A stretch of 64,000 nt of DNA. Origin: Hyphomonadaceae bacterium TMED5 (GTDB lineage Bacteria; Pseudomonadota; Alphaproteobacteria; Caulobacterales; Hyphomonadaceae). Where the stretch lies: assembly GCA_002173095.1 (NCBI GenBank), contig NHBK01000008.1, positions 186,001-250,000 of the forward strand, written 5' to 3'. A program made the position numbers and the translations under genes. Position 1 is the stretch's first letter; each line of letters opens with the position of its first letter. Positions 35,238 through 43,729 of the stretch are shown in pieces. A model generated the notes under the pieces. The model made no database searches and was not told the origin of the DNA. It saw only the letters and a program-made list of their open reading frames with translations.

Positions 35238-37679
35238 ATGACAAAAATGATGTTGATCGACGCGGTCCACCCGGAGGAAGTCCGGGTCGCCGTGGTCAAC
35301 AAGGGTCAGGTCGAAGACTTTGATTTTGAAAGTGCCAAGAAAAGACAATTACGGGGAAATATTTATCTCGCAAAAATAACTCGTGTAGAACCGTCTCTCC
35401 AGGCGGCGTTCGTCGATTTCGGAGGAAATCGCCACGGGTTCCTGGCCTTCAGTGAAATCCACCCTGACTATTACCAACTCCCTCAGGCTGATCGCGAAGC
35501 GCTGATCGCTGAAACTGCGTCTGACGTTGAAGCCGCAGACGACGACATTTCCGACAGCGATGATGAAGATGATGAAGAGCGTCGTCACTCATCCTCTAAC
35601 GCGCACAAGAATTACAAAATTCAGGAAGTCGTTCGTCGGCGCCAGATCATGCTGGTTCAGGCGGTCAAAGAAGAGCGCGGCAATAAAGGCGCGGCTCTGA
35701 CGACGTATCTGTCGCTTGCGGGCCGATATTGCGTTCTTATGCCAAACACGCCTCGTGGCGGCGGCATTTCCCGCAAGATCACCAACGCTGCAGATCGCAA
35801 ACGTCTTAAAAAGATCGTCAGCGAGCTGAACGTACCTGAGGGCATGGGCCTGATCGTTCGCACCGCTGGTGCCAAACGGACCAAGACCGAAATCAAACGT
35901 GATTTCGAATACCTGATCCGTCTGTGGGCAAAAATCCGTGAACTGACGCTTAGCTCAGTCGCGCCATGCCTCATCAATGAGGAAGCTGGTCTCGTACATC
36001 GCGCCCTACGCGACATGTATGACAAAGACATTGATCAGGTTCTGGTCGATGGCGATTCCGCCTATCGTGAAGCCAAAGATCTGGCAAAAATGCTCATGCC
36101 GAGCCATTCCAAAAAGGTTCAGCAGCATAAAGCAGGTGTGCCTGTCTTCGCCGGTTATGGCGTGGAACGTCAGCTCGACAATATTTTCAGCCCAACAGTT
36201 CAATTGAAGTCTGGCGGCTATCTGGTGATCCACCAGACAGAAGCGCTCGTCGCGATCGATGTGAACTCGGGTAAATCCACCCGCGAGCGCAATATCGAAC
36301 AGACGGCTCTTCGTACCAATCTGGAAGCCGCAGAAGAAGCATGTCGTCAGATGCGTCTGCGCGATCTGGCTGGTCTTGTCGTGATCGACTTCATCGACAT
36401 GGAAGAAGCAAAGAACAATCGCGCCGTCGAACGGAAGATGAAAGACTGTCTGAAATTCGACCGGGCGCGCGTTCAGAACAACAAAATCTCGATGTTCGGT
36501 CTGATGGAAATCTCCCGTCAGCGTCGACGTGCCGGCGTTCTCGATGCGAGCTCAGATCCGTGTCAGCATTGTAATGGTACGGGCCATGTCCGTTCTATTG
36601 AATCATCTGCACTCCAGCTTCTGCGCGCCATTGAAGGCCGTAGCATGGGCCTTGAAGGCGGTCAGATTGAAGTCAGCGCGCCGACGGAAGTTGTTCTGTT
36701 CCTGTTGAACGAGAAACGCCAGGCATTGTCTGATCTCGAAACCCGACAAAAGCTCACCGTTCAGGTTAAAGCCCAGTCGGGCCTCCTGTTTGGTGACTTT
36801 GAAATCCGGGTCACCGACTCAGAAGGCAAAGCGGTTGACGCGCCAAAACCAATGGCCATGCCGAAGCCTCTCGCCATCGAAATCGATGACGAAGATGAGG
36901 ACGAAGACGTAGAGGTCGAAGAAGACGAAGCAGAAGAAACTGCGGAAGCACCCGCGCCTTCTTCTTCCTCGTCCAGCCGCCGTCGTCGACGCCGTGGACG
37001 TCGTGGAGGCTCTTCTTCCGAGGACAAGTCTACCTCCGACAATCTTCAGGTTATCGATTGCGACAAGTCCGACGAAGATTCTGACGGCTCTCAGGGCTCG
37101 AACCCGACAGACTTTTCTTCTGATGGCGAAGACGGCCAGTCTCGCAAACGCAGACGCCGTGGGCGCCGTGGTGGACGTCGTAGACGGGGCAGAGATTCTT
37201 ATCCAGAGCTGGTAGAACTCAGTGAAGACACAGTCACTGAAGATGGCGGAGCTGTCATCGACGCAGCCGCATCCAGCATTGTAGCGCTTGTTGGCGAAGA
37301 CACAGTGATCAATGCCGTCGCAGATGTGACCGAGCCAGAGACCGCTGAAGAACTGCCTGAGGTTTCTGAATCTGAACCAGCTCAGGAAGAGACATCTTCA
37401 GAGGACATCCCAGCTGAAGCCGAAGTGAAGCCCGAAAAAGCCGTCGAACCTGTCGCAGAAACCGTTTCCGTTGAAGACGAAACACCTGCCACTGAAGAGC
37501 CAGCTGTTACAGTCGAAGACCTGACCGAAGCTACACCTGCGGCTGAACCAGAAGCAGAACCTGTTGCTGAAACTACGGCCGAACCAGAGACAGCCGCAGA
37601 GGAAATCGAAGAACTGCCTGAGACGGAAAAGCCCAAGAAAATCCGTCGCGGCTGGTGGCAAAAACGCAAAACCGGCTAA
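35238..37679 (+). CDS. rne: Ribonuclease E
   Basis: An 813-residue endoribonuclease that organises the RNA degradosome. The start ATG 35238 (MTKMMLIDAVHPEEVRVAV) has AGGAA upstream; GTG 35208 would add ten residues not seen in the family. The N-terminal S1 domain contains an acidic insertion of about 30 residues (near 95-125). The catalytic region shows VVIDFIDMEEAKNNR, and the Zn-link is DPCQHCNGTGH. The C-terminal 270 residues are disordered, with arginine-rich RNA-binding blocks (RRRRRGRRGG; RKRRRRGRRGGRRRRG), a long Glu/Ala/Pro acidic stretch and a terminal RRGWWQK. GWW-type ends bind PNPase in Caulobacter. Confidence 0.95.
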   Translation: MTKMMLIDAVHPEEVRVAVVNKGQVEDFDFESAKKRQLRGNIYLAKITRVEPSLQAAFVDFGGNRHGFLAFSEIHPDYYQLPQADREALIAETASDVEAADDDISDSDDEDDEERRHSSSNAHKNYKIQEVVRRRQIMLVQAVKEERGNKGAALTTYLSLAGRYCVLMPNTPRGGGISRKITNAADRKRLKKIVSELNVPEGMGLIVRTAGAKRTKTEIKRDFEYLIRLWAKIRELTLSSVAPCLINEEAGLVHRALRDMYDKDIDQVLVDGDSAYREAKDLAKMLMPSHSKKVQQHKAGVPVFAGYGVERQLDNIFSPTVQLKSGGYLVIHQTEALVAIDVNSGKSTRERNIEQTALRTNLEAAEEACRQMRLRDLAGLVVIDFIDMEEAKNNRAVERKMKDCLKFDRARVQNNKISMFGLMEISRQRRRAGVLDASSDPCQHCNGTGHVRSIESSALQLLRAIEGRSMGLEGGQIEVSAPTEVVLFLLNEKRQALSDLETRQKLTVQVKAQSGLLFGDFEIRVTDSEGKAVDAPKPMAMPKPLAIEIDDEDEDEDVEVEEDEAEETAEAPAPSSSSSSRRRRRRGRRGGSSSEDKSTSDNLQVIDCDKSDEDSDGSQGSNPTDFSSDGEDGQSRKRRRRGRRGGRRRRGRDSYPELVELSEDTVTEDGGAVIDAAASSIVALVGEDTVINAVADVTEPETAEELPEVSESEPAQEETSSEDIPAEAEVKPEKAVEPVAETVSVEDETPATEEPAVTVEDLTEATPAAEPEAEPVAETTAEPETAAEEIEELPETEKPKKIRRGWWQKRKTG

Positions 37680-37711
37680 GCACCTCACGTGCAGCTCTCA
37701 AATATTTAACC

Positions 37712-37747
37712 TGCGAGAGGGGGATGCATCTGCATCCCCCTCTCGCA
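37712..37747 (+). repeat. Long perfect hairpin downstream of rne
   Basis: Seventeen-base arms (TGCGAGAGGGGGATGCA / its complement) are separated by only TC, starting 32 bases after the rne stop. No T run follows (TAGGCGG), so it is not a standard intrinsic terminator. It may protect the rne 3' end, act with Rho, or separate rne from the next gene, which starts 57 bases on. Confidence 0.7.
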
Positions 37748-37803
37748 TAGGCGGCCCAACTGTGCATATATATCACATGCGGGCGGGCGAAATGGAGTAG
37801 GTA

Positions 37804-39153
37804 TTGCGTAAACGAAACTTCGCCGGAATTGTCATTGCAGCAATCATGGCCTGGACAATGTCCAGTGTGCCAGCCTTTGCGCAGAGCCTTATTCGTGACG
37901 CTGAAATCGAAGGTATTCTTCGCGACTTTACAGATCCTATCCTCGAAGCTGCCAATCTGCGTCCCAATGATGTAGATGTACTCATCATCAATGACCCGAC
38001 GCTCAACGCCTTTGTGGCCCGTGGGCAGAATATTCACCTGCATACCGGGCTTATCCTGGCGGCTGAATCGCCGAGCCAGTTGATCGGCGTTATTGCTCAC
38101 GAGACTGGTCATATTGAGGGCGGACATAATGCTCGCCGACAGCGAGATCTCGAAATTGCCAGCCGCCCTGCATACGTTTCTATCGGGCTTGGCCTGCTCG
38201 CGATCGCAGCGGGCGCGCCCGATGCGGGTGCAGCGCTGATCGCCAGCTCCCAACAATTTGCCTATCTGAATTTTGCCAGCCATACCCGGCCGCAGGAGGC
38301 TTCTGCTGATCAGGCTGCGCTTCGCTATATGGCGGCCACAGGTCGTTCACCAGCAGGGCTTCTGGAATTCTTCGAGAACTTCCGAGACATTCAGTTCTCC
38401 AACAATGCGGAACGCTATCGTTATTTCTACACGCACCCGCTCGCGTCTGACCGTATCGAATCCCTGCGCAATGGCGCGGAGCGCTCCGGCCTGATGAATG
38501 TACCGGATTCAGAAGAAGACATTTATAAACTGCGCATGATGCAGGCTAAGCTGTACGGCTTCCTGATGGCTCCGGTCTATGTTCAGCGAGAATACCCGGA
38601 AAGCGACCAGTCCGTCCCTGCCCGCTATGCTCGCGCGATTTCTGCCTTTCAGAGCGACAGTCTTGCCTCTGCGCTGAGCCTGACCGAAGACTTGATCACA
38701 GAAGAGCCTGAAAATCCGTATTTCTATGAACTCAAAGGGCAGATCCTTTTCGAAAACGGACGCTTTCAGGAAAGTATCGAGCCCAACCGTATCGCGCTCC
38801 AATATGCGGGTCGCTCTCCCCTTCTCATGGTGAACCTCGCCCGTTCCCTTAGCTCGGTAGGACAGCCTGAGGACCTTGCGGAAGCAGAAGACCTTTTATC
38901 TCTGGCAACGGCTCTCGAGCCCGGCAACGCATTTGCCTGGCATGAGCTTGCCATTGTCATGGAACGTCAGGGCCGCCGGGCGGAAGCCAATCTCGCAACC
39001 GCTGAGCAGGCATTTCATTATGGCGACTGTAACCGCGCGATGAGCTTTGCCTCTCGCGCCGCTGAGGAATTAGAACACAATACCTCATCAGGAATTCGCG
39101 CCTCTGACATCACCAGAATTTGTTCCATCTCAGCGCAGCGCCGACCTAGATGA
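37804..39153 (+). CDS. BepA/YfgC-like M48 metalloprotease with TPR domain
   Basis: A 449-residue periplasmic protease with a signal peptide (about 25 residues, ending VPAFAQS), an M48 zinc domain and C-terminal TPR-like helices (about 250-430). The zinc motif HETGH is at about residue 100 and the third ligand in QEASADQAA. Homologues assist or degrade outer-membrane proteins such as LptD. The start is TTG 37804, chosen because GGAG lies just before it and it begins the signal peptide. The DsbA-like lipoprotein gene follows after 49 bases, a pairing found in other alphaproteobacteria and consistent with envelope quality control. Confidence 0.88.
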   Translation: MRKRNFAGIVIAAIMAWTMSSVPAFAQSLIRDAEIEGILRDFTDPILEAANLRPNDVDVLIINDPTLNAFVARGQNIHLHTGLILAAESPSQLIGVIAHETGHIEGGHNARRQRDLEIASRPAYVSIGLGLLAIAAGAPDAGAALIASSQQFAYLNFASHTRPQEASADQAALRYMAATGRSPAGLLEFFENFRDIQFSNNAERYRYFYTHPLASDRIESLRNGAERSGLMNVPDSEEDIYKLRMMQAKLYGFLMAPVYVQREYPESDQSVPARYARAISAFQSDSLASALSLTEDLITEEPENPYFYELKGQILFENGRFQESIEPNRIALQYAGRSPLLMVNLARSLSSVGQPEDLAEAEDLLSLATALEPGNAFAWHELAIVMERQGRRAEANLATAEQAFHYGDCNRAMSFASRAAEELEHNTSSGIRASDITRICSISAQRRPR

Positions 39154-39202
39154 TTTCTTCAGGGCCGTGTATGAAATGCATTGGCCCAGAAGGAATTTTT
39201 GA

Positions 39203-39919
39203 ATGCGAATGAAATCCGTTTCAGTTATCAGCGCCCTCTTCGCCGCGACTGCGCTCGGCGCGTGCGACACCTCCGCTCAAAGCGTGCCGGAAACTGCGCA
39301 ATCCCGAGAAGACGTCGAAGCGATCGTGCGTGCGTACATTCTGGAAAATCCTGAGATCATTCTCGAGGCCATGACCATCCTTGATGAGCGCGAAACCGAA
39401 ATGGTTGGCGCTCAACTCGCCAGCAATAGTGCTGACTTCTCGGTTGGCCCAGCTGATGCAGACGTCACGATTATTGAATATTTTGACTATCATTGCGGCT
39501 ATTGTCGCCGCTCACTCGACTGGGTGATGGATCAGGTCGACAACAGCGATGGACGGGTTCGGGTGGTCTTCAAAGAACTGCCAATCCTGTCTGAACAGTC
39601 TGTACGCGCGGCGCGCGCTGCCATCGCCTCACAGGCGCAGGGTGAATATATGGAATTTCACCAACGCATGATGCGTCACCCGGGCACGCTGTCTGACGAG
39701 ATTATTTTCGAAATCGCAAGTGATCTGGGTATGAATACCGCACGTCTGGAGCGCGATATGGCCTCAGATGAGGTGGATGCGCATCTGTCACGCGTTATGG
39801 GCGAAGCTCGTGAACACGGCGTGACAGGCACACCCGCATTCTTCATCAATGGTGAGCTCTTCTCCGGCTTCTCGCAACCAACGCTTGAATCTCACATTGA
39901 TGATCTGCTTGGTGGCTGA
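39203..39919 (+). CDS. DsbA/Com1-like thiol oxidoreductase lipoprotein
   Basis: A 238-residue protein with a lipobox (ALGAC at residues 16-20) and a thioredoxin-fold DsbA domain. The active site is DYHCGYCRR, and the cis-proline loop is GVTGTPAFFINGE. The N-terminal helix after the lipobox (REDVEAIVRAYILENPEIILEA) is typical of the Com1/ScsC-like group, which often oligomerises through it. It probably forms or reshuffles disulfides in the periplasm. It sits 49 bases after the M48 protease gene, with AGGAA before its ATG. Its TGA abuts the stop of the opposite gene (TGATCA). Confidence 0.87.
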   Translation: MRMKSVSVISALFAATALGACDTSAQSVPETAQSREDVEAIVRAYILENPEIILEAMTILDERETEMVGAQLASNSADFSVGPADADVTIIEYFDYHCGYCRRSLDWVMDQVDNSDGRVRVVFKELPILSEQSVRAARAAIASQAQGEYMEFHQRMMRHPGTLSDEIIFEIASDLGMNTARLERDMASDEVDAHLSRVMGEAREHGVTGTPAFFINGELFSGFSQPTLESHIDDLLGG

Positions 39920-40573
39920 TCATCCAGCCCTTTTGAAAACAAGAAAATAGTTATTAGCCGGCATGTCGCGGAGTTCACTCAGCACAAGTCGGCTTTTTTC
40001 TGCTTCAGGCATCAAATGGTGTTCAATGTCGCGCACACCCCATTCCGGATTGCGGGATTTCAAGGACACGTCGAAATTCGCATTCCCATCGCTATTATGT
40101 TCGCCATTACGGCTAAACGGGCCGTAAAATGCCAACTGGCCAGTCGGCTGAAGATGCTCCCCCGCCAGGGCGAAGACGGACTTCATCACCTCGATGGGTG
40201 AGATATGGATGACGTTGGAACTGTAGATCAGATCAAACGGCCCATGCTGACCTATATCGCCGGTCTCACGCGCATCGATATGATGCGCACTCATCCTGTC
40301 GGCGATTTGAAAACGGTCTGCCCAGGCCGCGCAACTGGCCCTGGAGCCGTGATCGGGATCGCTTGCCACCCACTGTAACTCCGGATGCGCCTTTACCAGA
40401 TGCGCCGCGTGCTCGCCCGTTCCGGACCCGACCTCAAGAACCCTGCCCCGCGTCAGACCGAAATCTGCAAACGCCGACATTATCGCAGACAGGTTTCGCG
40501 CCGCTGATGGAGAGAACAGCCTCCCGTTTTCCATGTTGCGGTCTTCAAGCGCTATCGGACGATCAGAACTCAT
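39920..40573 (-). CDS. DUF938 SAM-dependent methyltransferase-like protein
   Basis: A 217-residue class I methyltransferase fold of the DUF938 family. Motif I VLEVGSGTGEHAAH is near residue 45, an acidic loop VASDPD follows, and YSSNVIHISPIEVMK is the family post-motif. The substrate is unknown for the family. It is convergent with the DsbA-like gene (no bases between the stops) and starts four bases after the stop of the serine protease gene on the same strand. Confidence 0.85.
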   Translation of the reverse strand: MSSDRPIALEDRNMENGRLFSPSAARNLSAIMSAFADFGLTRGRVLEVGSGTGEHAAHLVKAHPELQWVASDPDHGSRASCAAWADRFQIADRMSAHHIDARETGDIGQHGPFDLIYSSNVIHISPIEVMKSVFALAGEHLQPTGQLAFYGPFSRNGEHNSDGNANFDVSLKSRNPEWGVRDIEHHLMPEAEKSRLVLSELRDMPANNYFLVFKRAG

Positions 40574-40576
40574 AAA

Positions 40577-41653
40577 TCAACTTCCATTCACCGGGCGCCC
40601 ACATACAAATCGCCCTTCATGTTCACAGACAGACATAGTGCGCTGAATCCAGTTTTCGTAGGATTTAACGCGCATATAGAATGCGCCACCATATGGGGGA
40701 CATCCTCCAGTCGTCACCGAGGAAAGAATGCCAACAACCGTCTGCGTATCGTTTTCTTCAACATAGAGCGGCCCGCCGCTATCTCCGACACAGGGTGCGA
40801 AATCTCCGGAATTGTCTGCGAGAATATAGGCTTCACCAACCGTACGGACGGTCAGATCGCCGCCTTGCAAAAATCGATTCTGGCCGTTTCTTCCCCATCC
40901 AGCGAAATGGCTTTCATCACCGGGTGACAGCGGAACAGTGCTACCTGACCGGTCAAATTGCGCGATTGGAATATCTGCGATTTCGGCTGTATTGGCGACA
41001 AACACCAGCGCAATATCATCATCAAACTTTCCCGTTTGAGAGTACCATGCCGCGTGGCAAACAGCGCCATCTACCGGTAGGATACGCGTATCCGGGCGCA
41101 TCACATCATCATCAGGCGCGATGATCAGCATATCAAAAACCGGCGATGCCGTACCGCGCATCTGCACACAATGATTAGCGGTCAAAAACCAGTTCTCGCT
41201 AATGCGGGTCGCGGCACAATGATTGCGTTGTGATCCGCCTGGAGAAAGTATCTGTTCGAGCTTTACAAGTCCCGGCAACGTCTCGATGTTCGGGAAAGGC
41301 CTTTCAGCCTGACGCTCGACGCCATTACTCGCAAAAATTGAGCGTTGCATCCACACCGGCTCTTCGGCGGCGTAGTCTTCGCTCCTTTGAAAACAAGAGA
41401 TTATAGACATATCCTGAAGCACTGCCTGGGAGATCATGCCGGTCTCGCTATCAGGTAGAACTACTGCCTCCCGGGAAGCGCCGCTCAGCCGGTCCAGCCC
41501 GGATTGGACCGCCGCATTTTCAAACACGAAATGAGACCCTGCTGCGCCCACCAGAAGGCTGATCACGCAGACCCAAAAATACCGCAAGACAGCCCCCAAA
41601 GCTGACACGAAAACACTCGCATCAGCTTCGAATACTACCAGCCACACAGACAA
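40577..41653 (-). CDS. Trypsin-like serine protease, membrane-anchored
   Basis: A protein of about 358 residues with an N-terminal membrane helix (about 20-45, YFWVCVISLLVGAAG) and a chymotrypsin-fold domain. The catalytic histidine is in LTANHCVQM, the aspartate in FDDDIALVF and the serine in VGDSGGPLYV; several cysteines suggest disulfides. It faces the periplasm by topology. The start is uncertain: TTG 41653 gives the frame listed, and GTG codons shortly downstream are alternatives, none with a strong Shine-Dalgarno. It precedes the DUF938 gene by three bases, so the two may be co-transcribed. Confidence 0.78.
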   Translation of the reverse strand: MSVWLVVFEADASVFVSALGAVLRYFWVCVISLLVGAAGSHFVFENAAVQSGLDRLSGASREAVVLPDSETGMISQAVLQDMSIISCFQRSEDYAAEEPVWMQRSIFASNGVERQAERPFPNIETLPGLVKLEQILSPGGSQRNHCAATRISENWFLTANHCVQMRGTASPVFDMLIIAPDDDVMRPDTRILPVDGAVCHAAWYSQTGKFDDDIALVFVANTAEIADIPIAQFDRSGSTVPLSPGDESHFAGWGRNGQNRFLQGGDLTVRTVGEAYILADNSGDFAPCVGDSGGPLYVEENDTQTVVGILSSVTTGGCPPYGGAFYMRVKSYENWIQRTMSVCEHEGRFVCGRPVNGS

Positions 41654-41696
41654 ATAACCAGCGCATCACTGTATTCACTCACGCGGTTTTGTTGAT

Positions 41697-42692
41697 TTAT
41701 TTCGGCGTATAATTTCGCACGGCAATGTCATGGCGCGACATTGGAAACGGGTTCCAGTGAACCATTTTCGCGACATCAATCAGGGACACTTTTCGTCCCT
41801 TGCGTGTCGCTTTTCGCTCTCTGCGAAATGCAAGCCCATCGGCCCAGCCAGCTTTGGTGCCGTTGAGCACATGTTTGCCGTAAGGCCGATTCCAATACCA
41901 GATGATCAGATACGCCGTGAGGAATAAGTGCCCGGGTAAGGTCAGCCATAAAAGGGGCGCTGGCATATTACCGAGATAGGTCCAGACGCGGTTGCGTGCA
42001 CCGTGAAAGACCGAAAACTCGCTCTTCTCGCCGGAAAGACCACCACCCTTATGCTCAACTACCGCCTCAGGCAGGAACAGGCAGTATTCGCCATCCAGAC
42101 GCATGCGAAACGCAAGGTCCACATCCTCCATAAAACAGAAATAGCGCTCATCGAAACCACCATGCTTCAGAAAGGTCTCGCGTTCATAGACTGCGCTCGC
42201 ACCGCAAGGCGCAAAGGTTTCACCAAGATCAGGATGTTTCGTAACGGGGTGATGATACCCTCCCCGCCATGCAAACCCCCAGGCCGTATAGCCATCACCT
42301 GCCCCGTCCATAATGGTTGGGTCATCCATGAAGAGCTGGGTAGACGCGAACATTCTACAGTCTGGGTAATCGGTGATCGCCGCCCGAAGTGTCTCCAGCC
42401 AGTTGGGCTCGGCGGCCGCATCGGCGTTCAACAGAACCAACCATTCGCCTTTCGCCATCTTGGCTGCGATATTATTGCCCTCTGCAAAGCCGCTATTGCG
42501 GCCGAGGCATTCTATCGTACACGCTGGCAGCGCGGACACATCCAGCCCTTCCATAGAGCCATCACGTGAATCATTGTCGATGATGATGGTCTCAAAGTCG
42601 GAAAAGCTCTGCCTCGCCAGCGAATTGATCGCATTCTGGAGATAATCGCCGCCATTATAATTGATGATCAGAACAGAGAAGAAAGGCGACAT
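41697..42692 (-). CDS. Family 2 glycosyltransferase
   Basis: A 331-residue GT2 enzyme of the rhamnosyltransferase-like group. SVLIINYNGGDYL begins the GT-A fold, IDNDSRDGS binds the nucleotide, LLNADAAAEPNW is the DxD-like region, and MEDVDLAFRMR is the acceptor-side ED motif. A hydrophobic C-terminal stretch (about 245-270) suggests membrane association. It belongs to the surface-glycan group that continues to 48694, although it is transcribed away from the next gene. Confidence 0.88.
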   Translation of the reverse strand: MSPFFSVLIINYNGGDYLQNAINSLARQSFSDFETIIIDNDSRDGSMEGLDVSALPACTIECLGRNSGFAEGNNIAAKMAKGEWLVLLNADAAAEPNWLETLRAAITDYPDCRMFASTQLFMDDPTIMDGAGDGYTAWGFAWRGGYHHPVTKHPDLGETFAPCGASAVYERETFLKHGGFDERYFCFMEDVDLAFRMRLDGEYCLFLPEAVVEHKGGGLSGEKSEFSVFHGARNRVWTYLGNMPAPLLWLTLPGHLFLTAYLIIWYWNRPYGKHVLNGTKAGWADGLAFRRERKATRKGRKVSLIDVAKMVHWNPFPMSRHDIAVRNYTPK

Positions 42693-42801
42693 GGACTCAC
42701 TGACAGGACTAAAGGTCTGTTGGGTTCATTCGCCACAATTTACCCCGTGCTGACAAGTCATGTGCTAAACGAAGTCAGATTAAAAAGGATCAGCGCGATA
42801 A

Positions 42802-43719
42802 ATGACTGATATGACGGTAATCCGACGCGAAGTGGTTGATGCGATTGAACGCATTGGGCCTATGCTGGGCAAAGAACTCGTTGAGCAGCTTCCGGAGCGG
42901 AATTATCTGGAACTCTGGCAGGCGTGTTTCACCAGTCCCGACATTCTGATCTCACACTTTTCGCGATACTATCTGCGCTATGACATTACACGCGAAGACT
43001 CTATTCGCCTCAGCCCATCCATTCTGCGTGACTTTCTGAGCTTCACTCTGTTTTCGACATCTGACCAGCGCGAACGCGTGATTGATCGTCAGGTCACCCT
43101 GTCCAATCACCACCGGCAGGTCAGCATGCAGAAAATGCGGATTGCACGCTCCATTCTGCGTCAGATCATGCGGAAAATCCCGCAAGAGCTGCACCATATT
43201 ATGTGCGCGTTTATTGCGGGTGATATCGCCTATTTCCTGGCTCACCGCGAACCCCGTGAGGTCTCATCCGTGGGTGAGATGGTGAATGGCTCCGACATCG
43301 ACATCATTATCGTCCACGATGGTCTTCCCGAGGACGTTATTGAACTGATCGATCGTGAGATGATGTCCTTCAAGGTCTATTATATGCGCCATCCGAACTA
43401 TCGCGAAGAAGTGGACTATATCTGCAAGGACAAGCGGACCATGTTCTCTCAGCTCGCCTATCAGAATATCGACCATAAGATCGCGTCCAAGATCGCTTAT
43501 GAGGCCATCTTCCTTGCCGGCTCAGTAGAGCTGTTCGCAGAGATCAAAAATCAGGTCGAAGCATCCGGAACGCAGGATCTGATTGAGCGCGACTTCCTGC
43601 ACGGTCTGGAGCAACGCAAAAACGCGATGCGCACACTGCTAACTGCAGACGCAAGCGTCATCGACAAAAATACAGAGTCTCTGTTCTTCTTCTCTCAGGA
43701 ACGGCTGGAATTTCAGTAA
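42802..43719 (+). CDS. Unrecognised nucleotidyltransferase-like protein
   Basis: A 305-residue cytoplasmic protein. The N-terminal 120 residues are helical and charged. The central block SSVGEMVNGSDIDIIIV (about residues 153-169) resembles the pol-beta-type minimal nucleotidyltransferase pattern (GS...SDIDhhV), with a possible third carboxylate in REEVDYICKD near 207. The C-terminal 90 residues are helical. I do not recognise the family. It is divergent from the GT2 gene and ends ten bases before the stop of the convergent KpsF gene, so a role in the surrounding sugar-nucleotide group is possible but unproven. Confidence 0.65.
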   Translation: MTDMTVIRREVVDAIERIGPMLGKELVEQLPERNYLELWQACFTSPDILISHFSRYYLRYDITREDSIRLSPSILRDFLSFTLFSTSDQRERVIDRQVTLSNHHRQVSMQKMRIARSILRQIMRKIPQELHHIMCAFIAGDIAYFLAHREPREVSSVGEMVNGSDIDIIIVHDGLPEDVIELIDREMMSFKVYYMRHPNYREEVDYICKDKRTMFSQLAYQNIDHKIASKIAYEAIFLAGSVELFAEIKNQVEASGTQDLIERDFLHGLEQRKNAMRTLLTADASVIDKNTESLFFFSQERLEFQ

Positions 43720-43729
43720 GCGGCAGGCC

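Noticed and set aside
37382-37688. Minus-strand Ser/Ala/Val and Phe/Cys-rich frames opposite the rne tail
   Set aside because: Produced by the repetitive Glu/Ala/Pro codons of the RNase E C-terminus.
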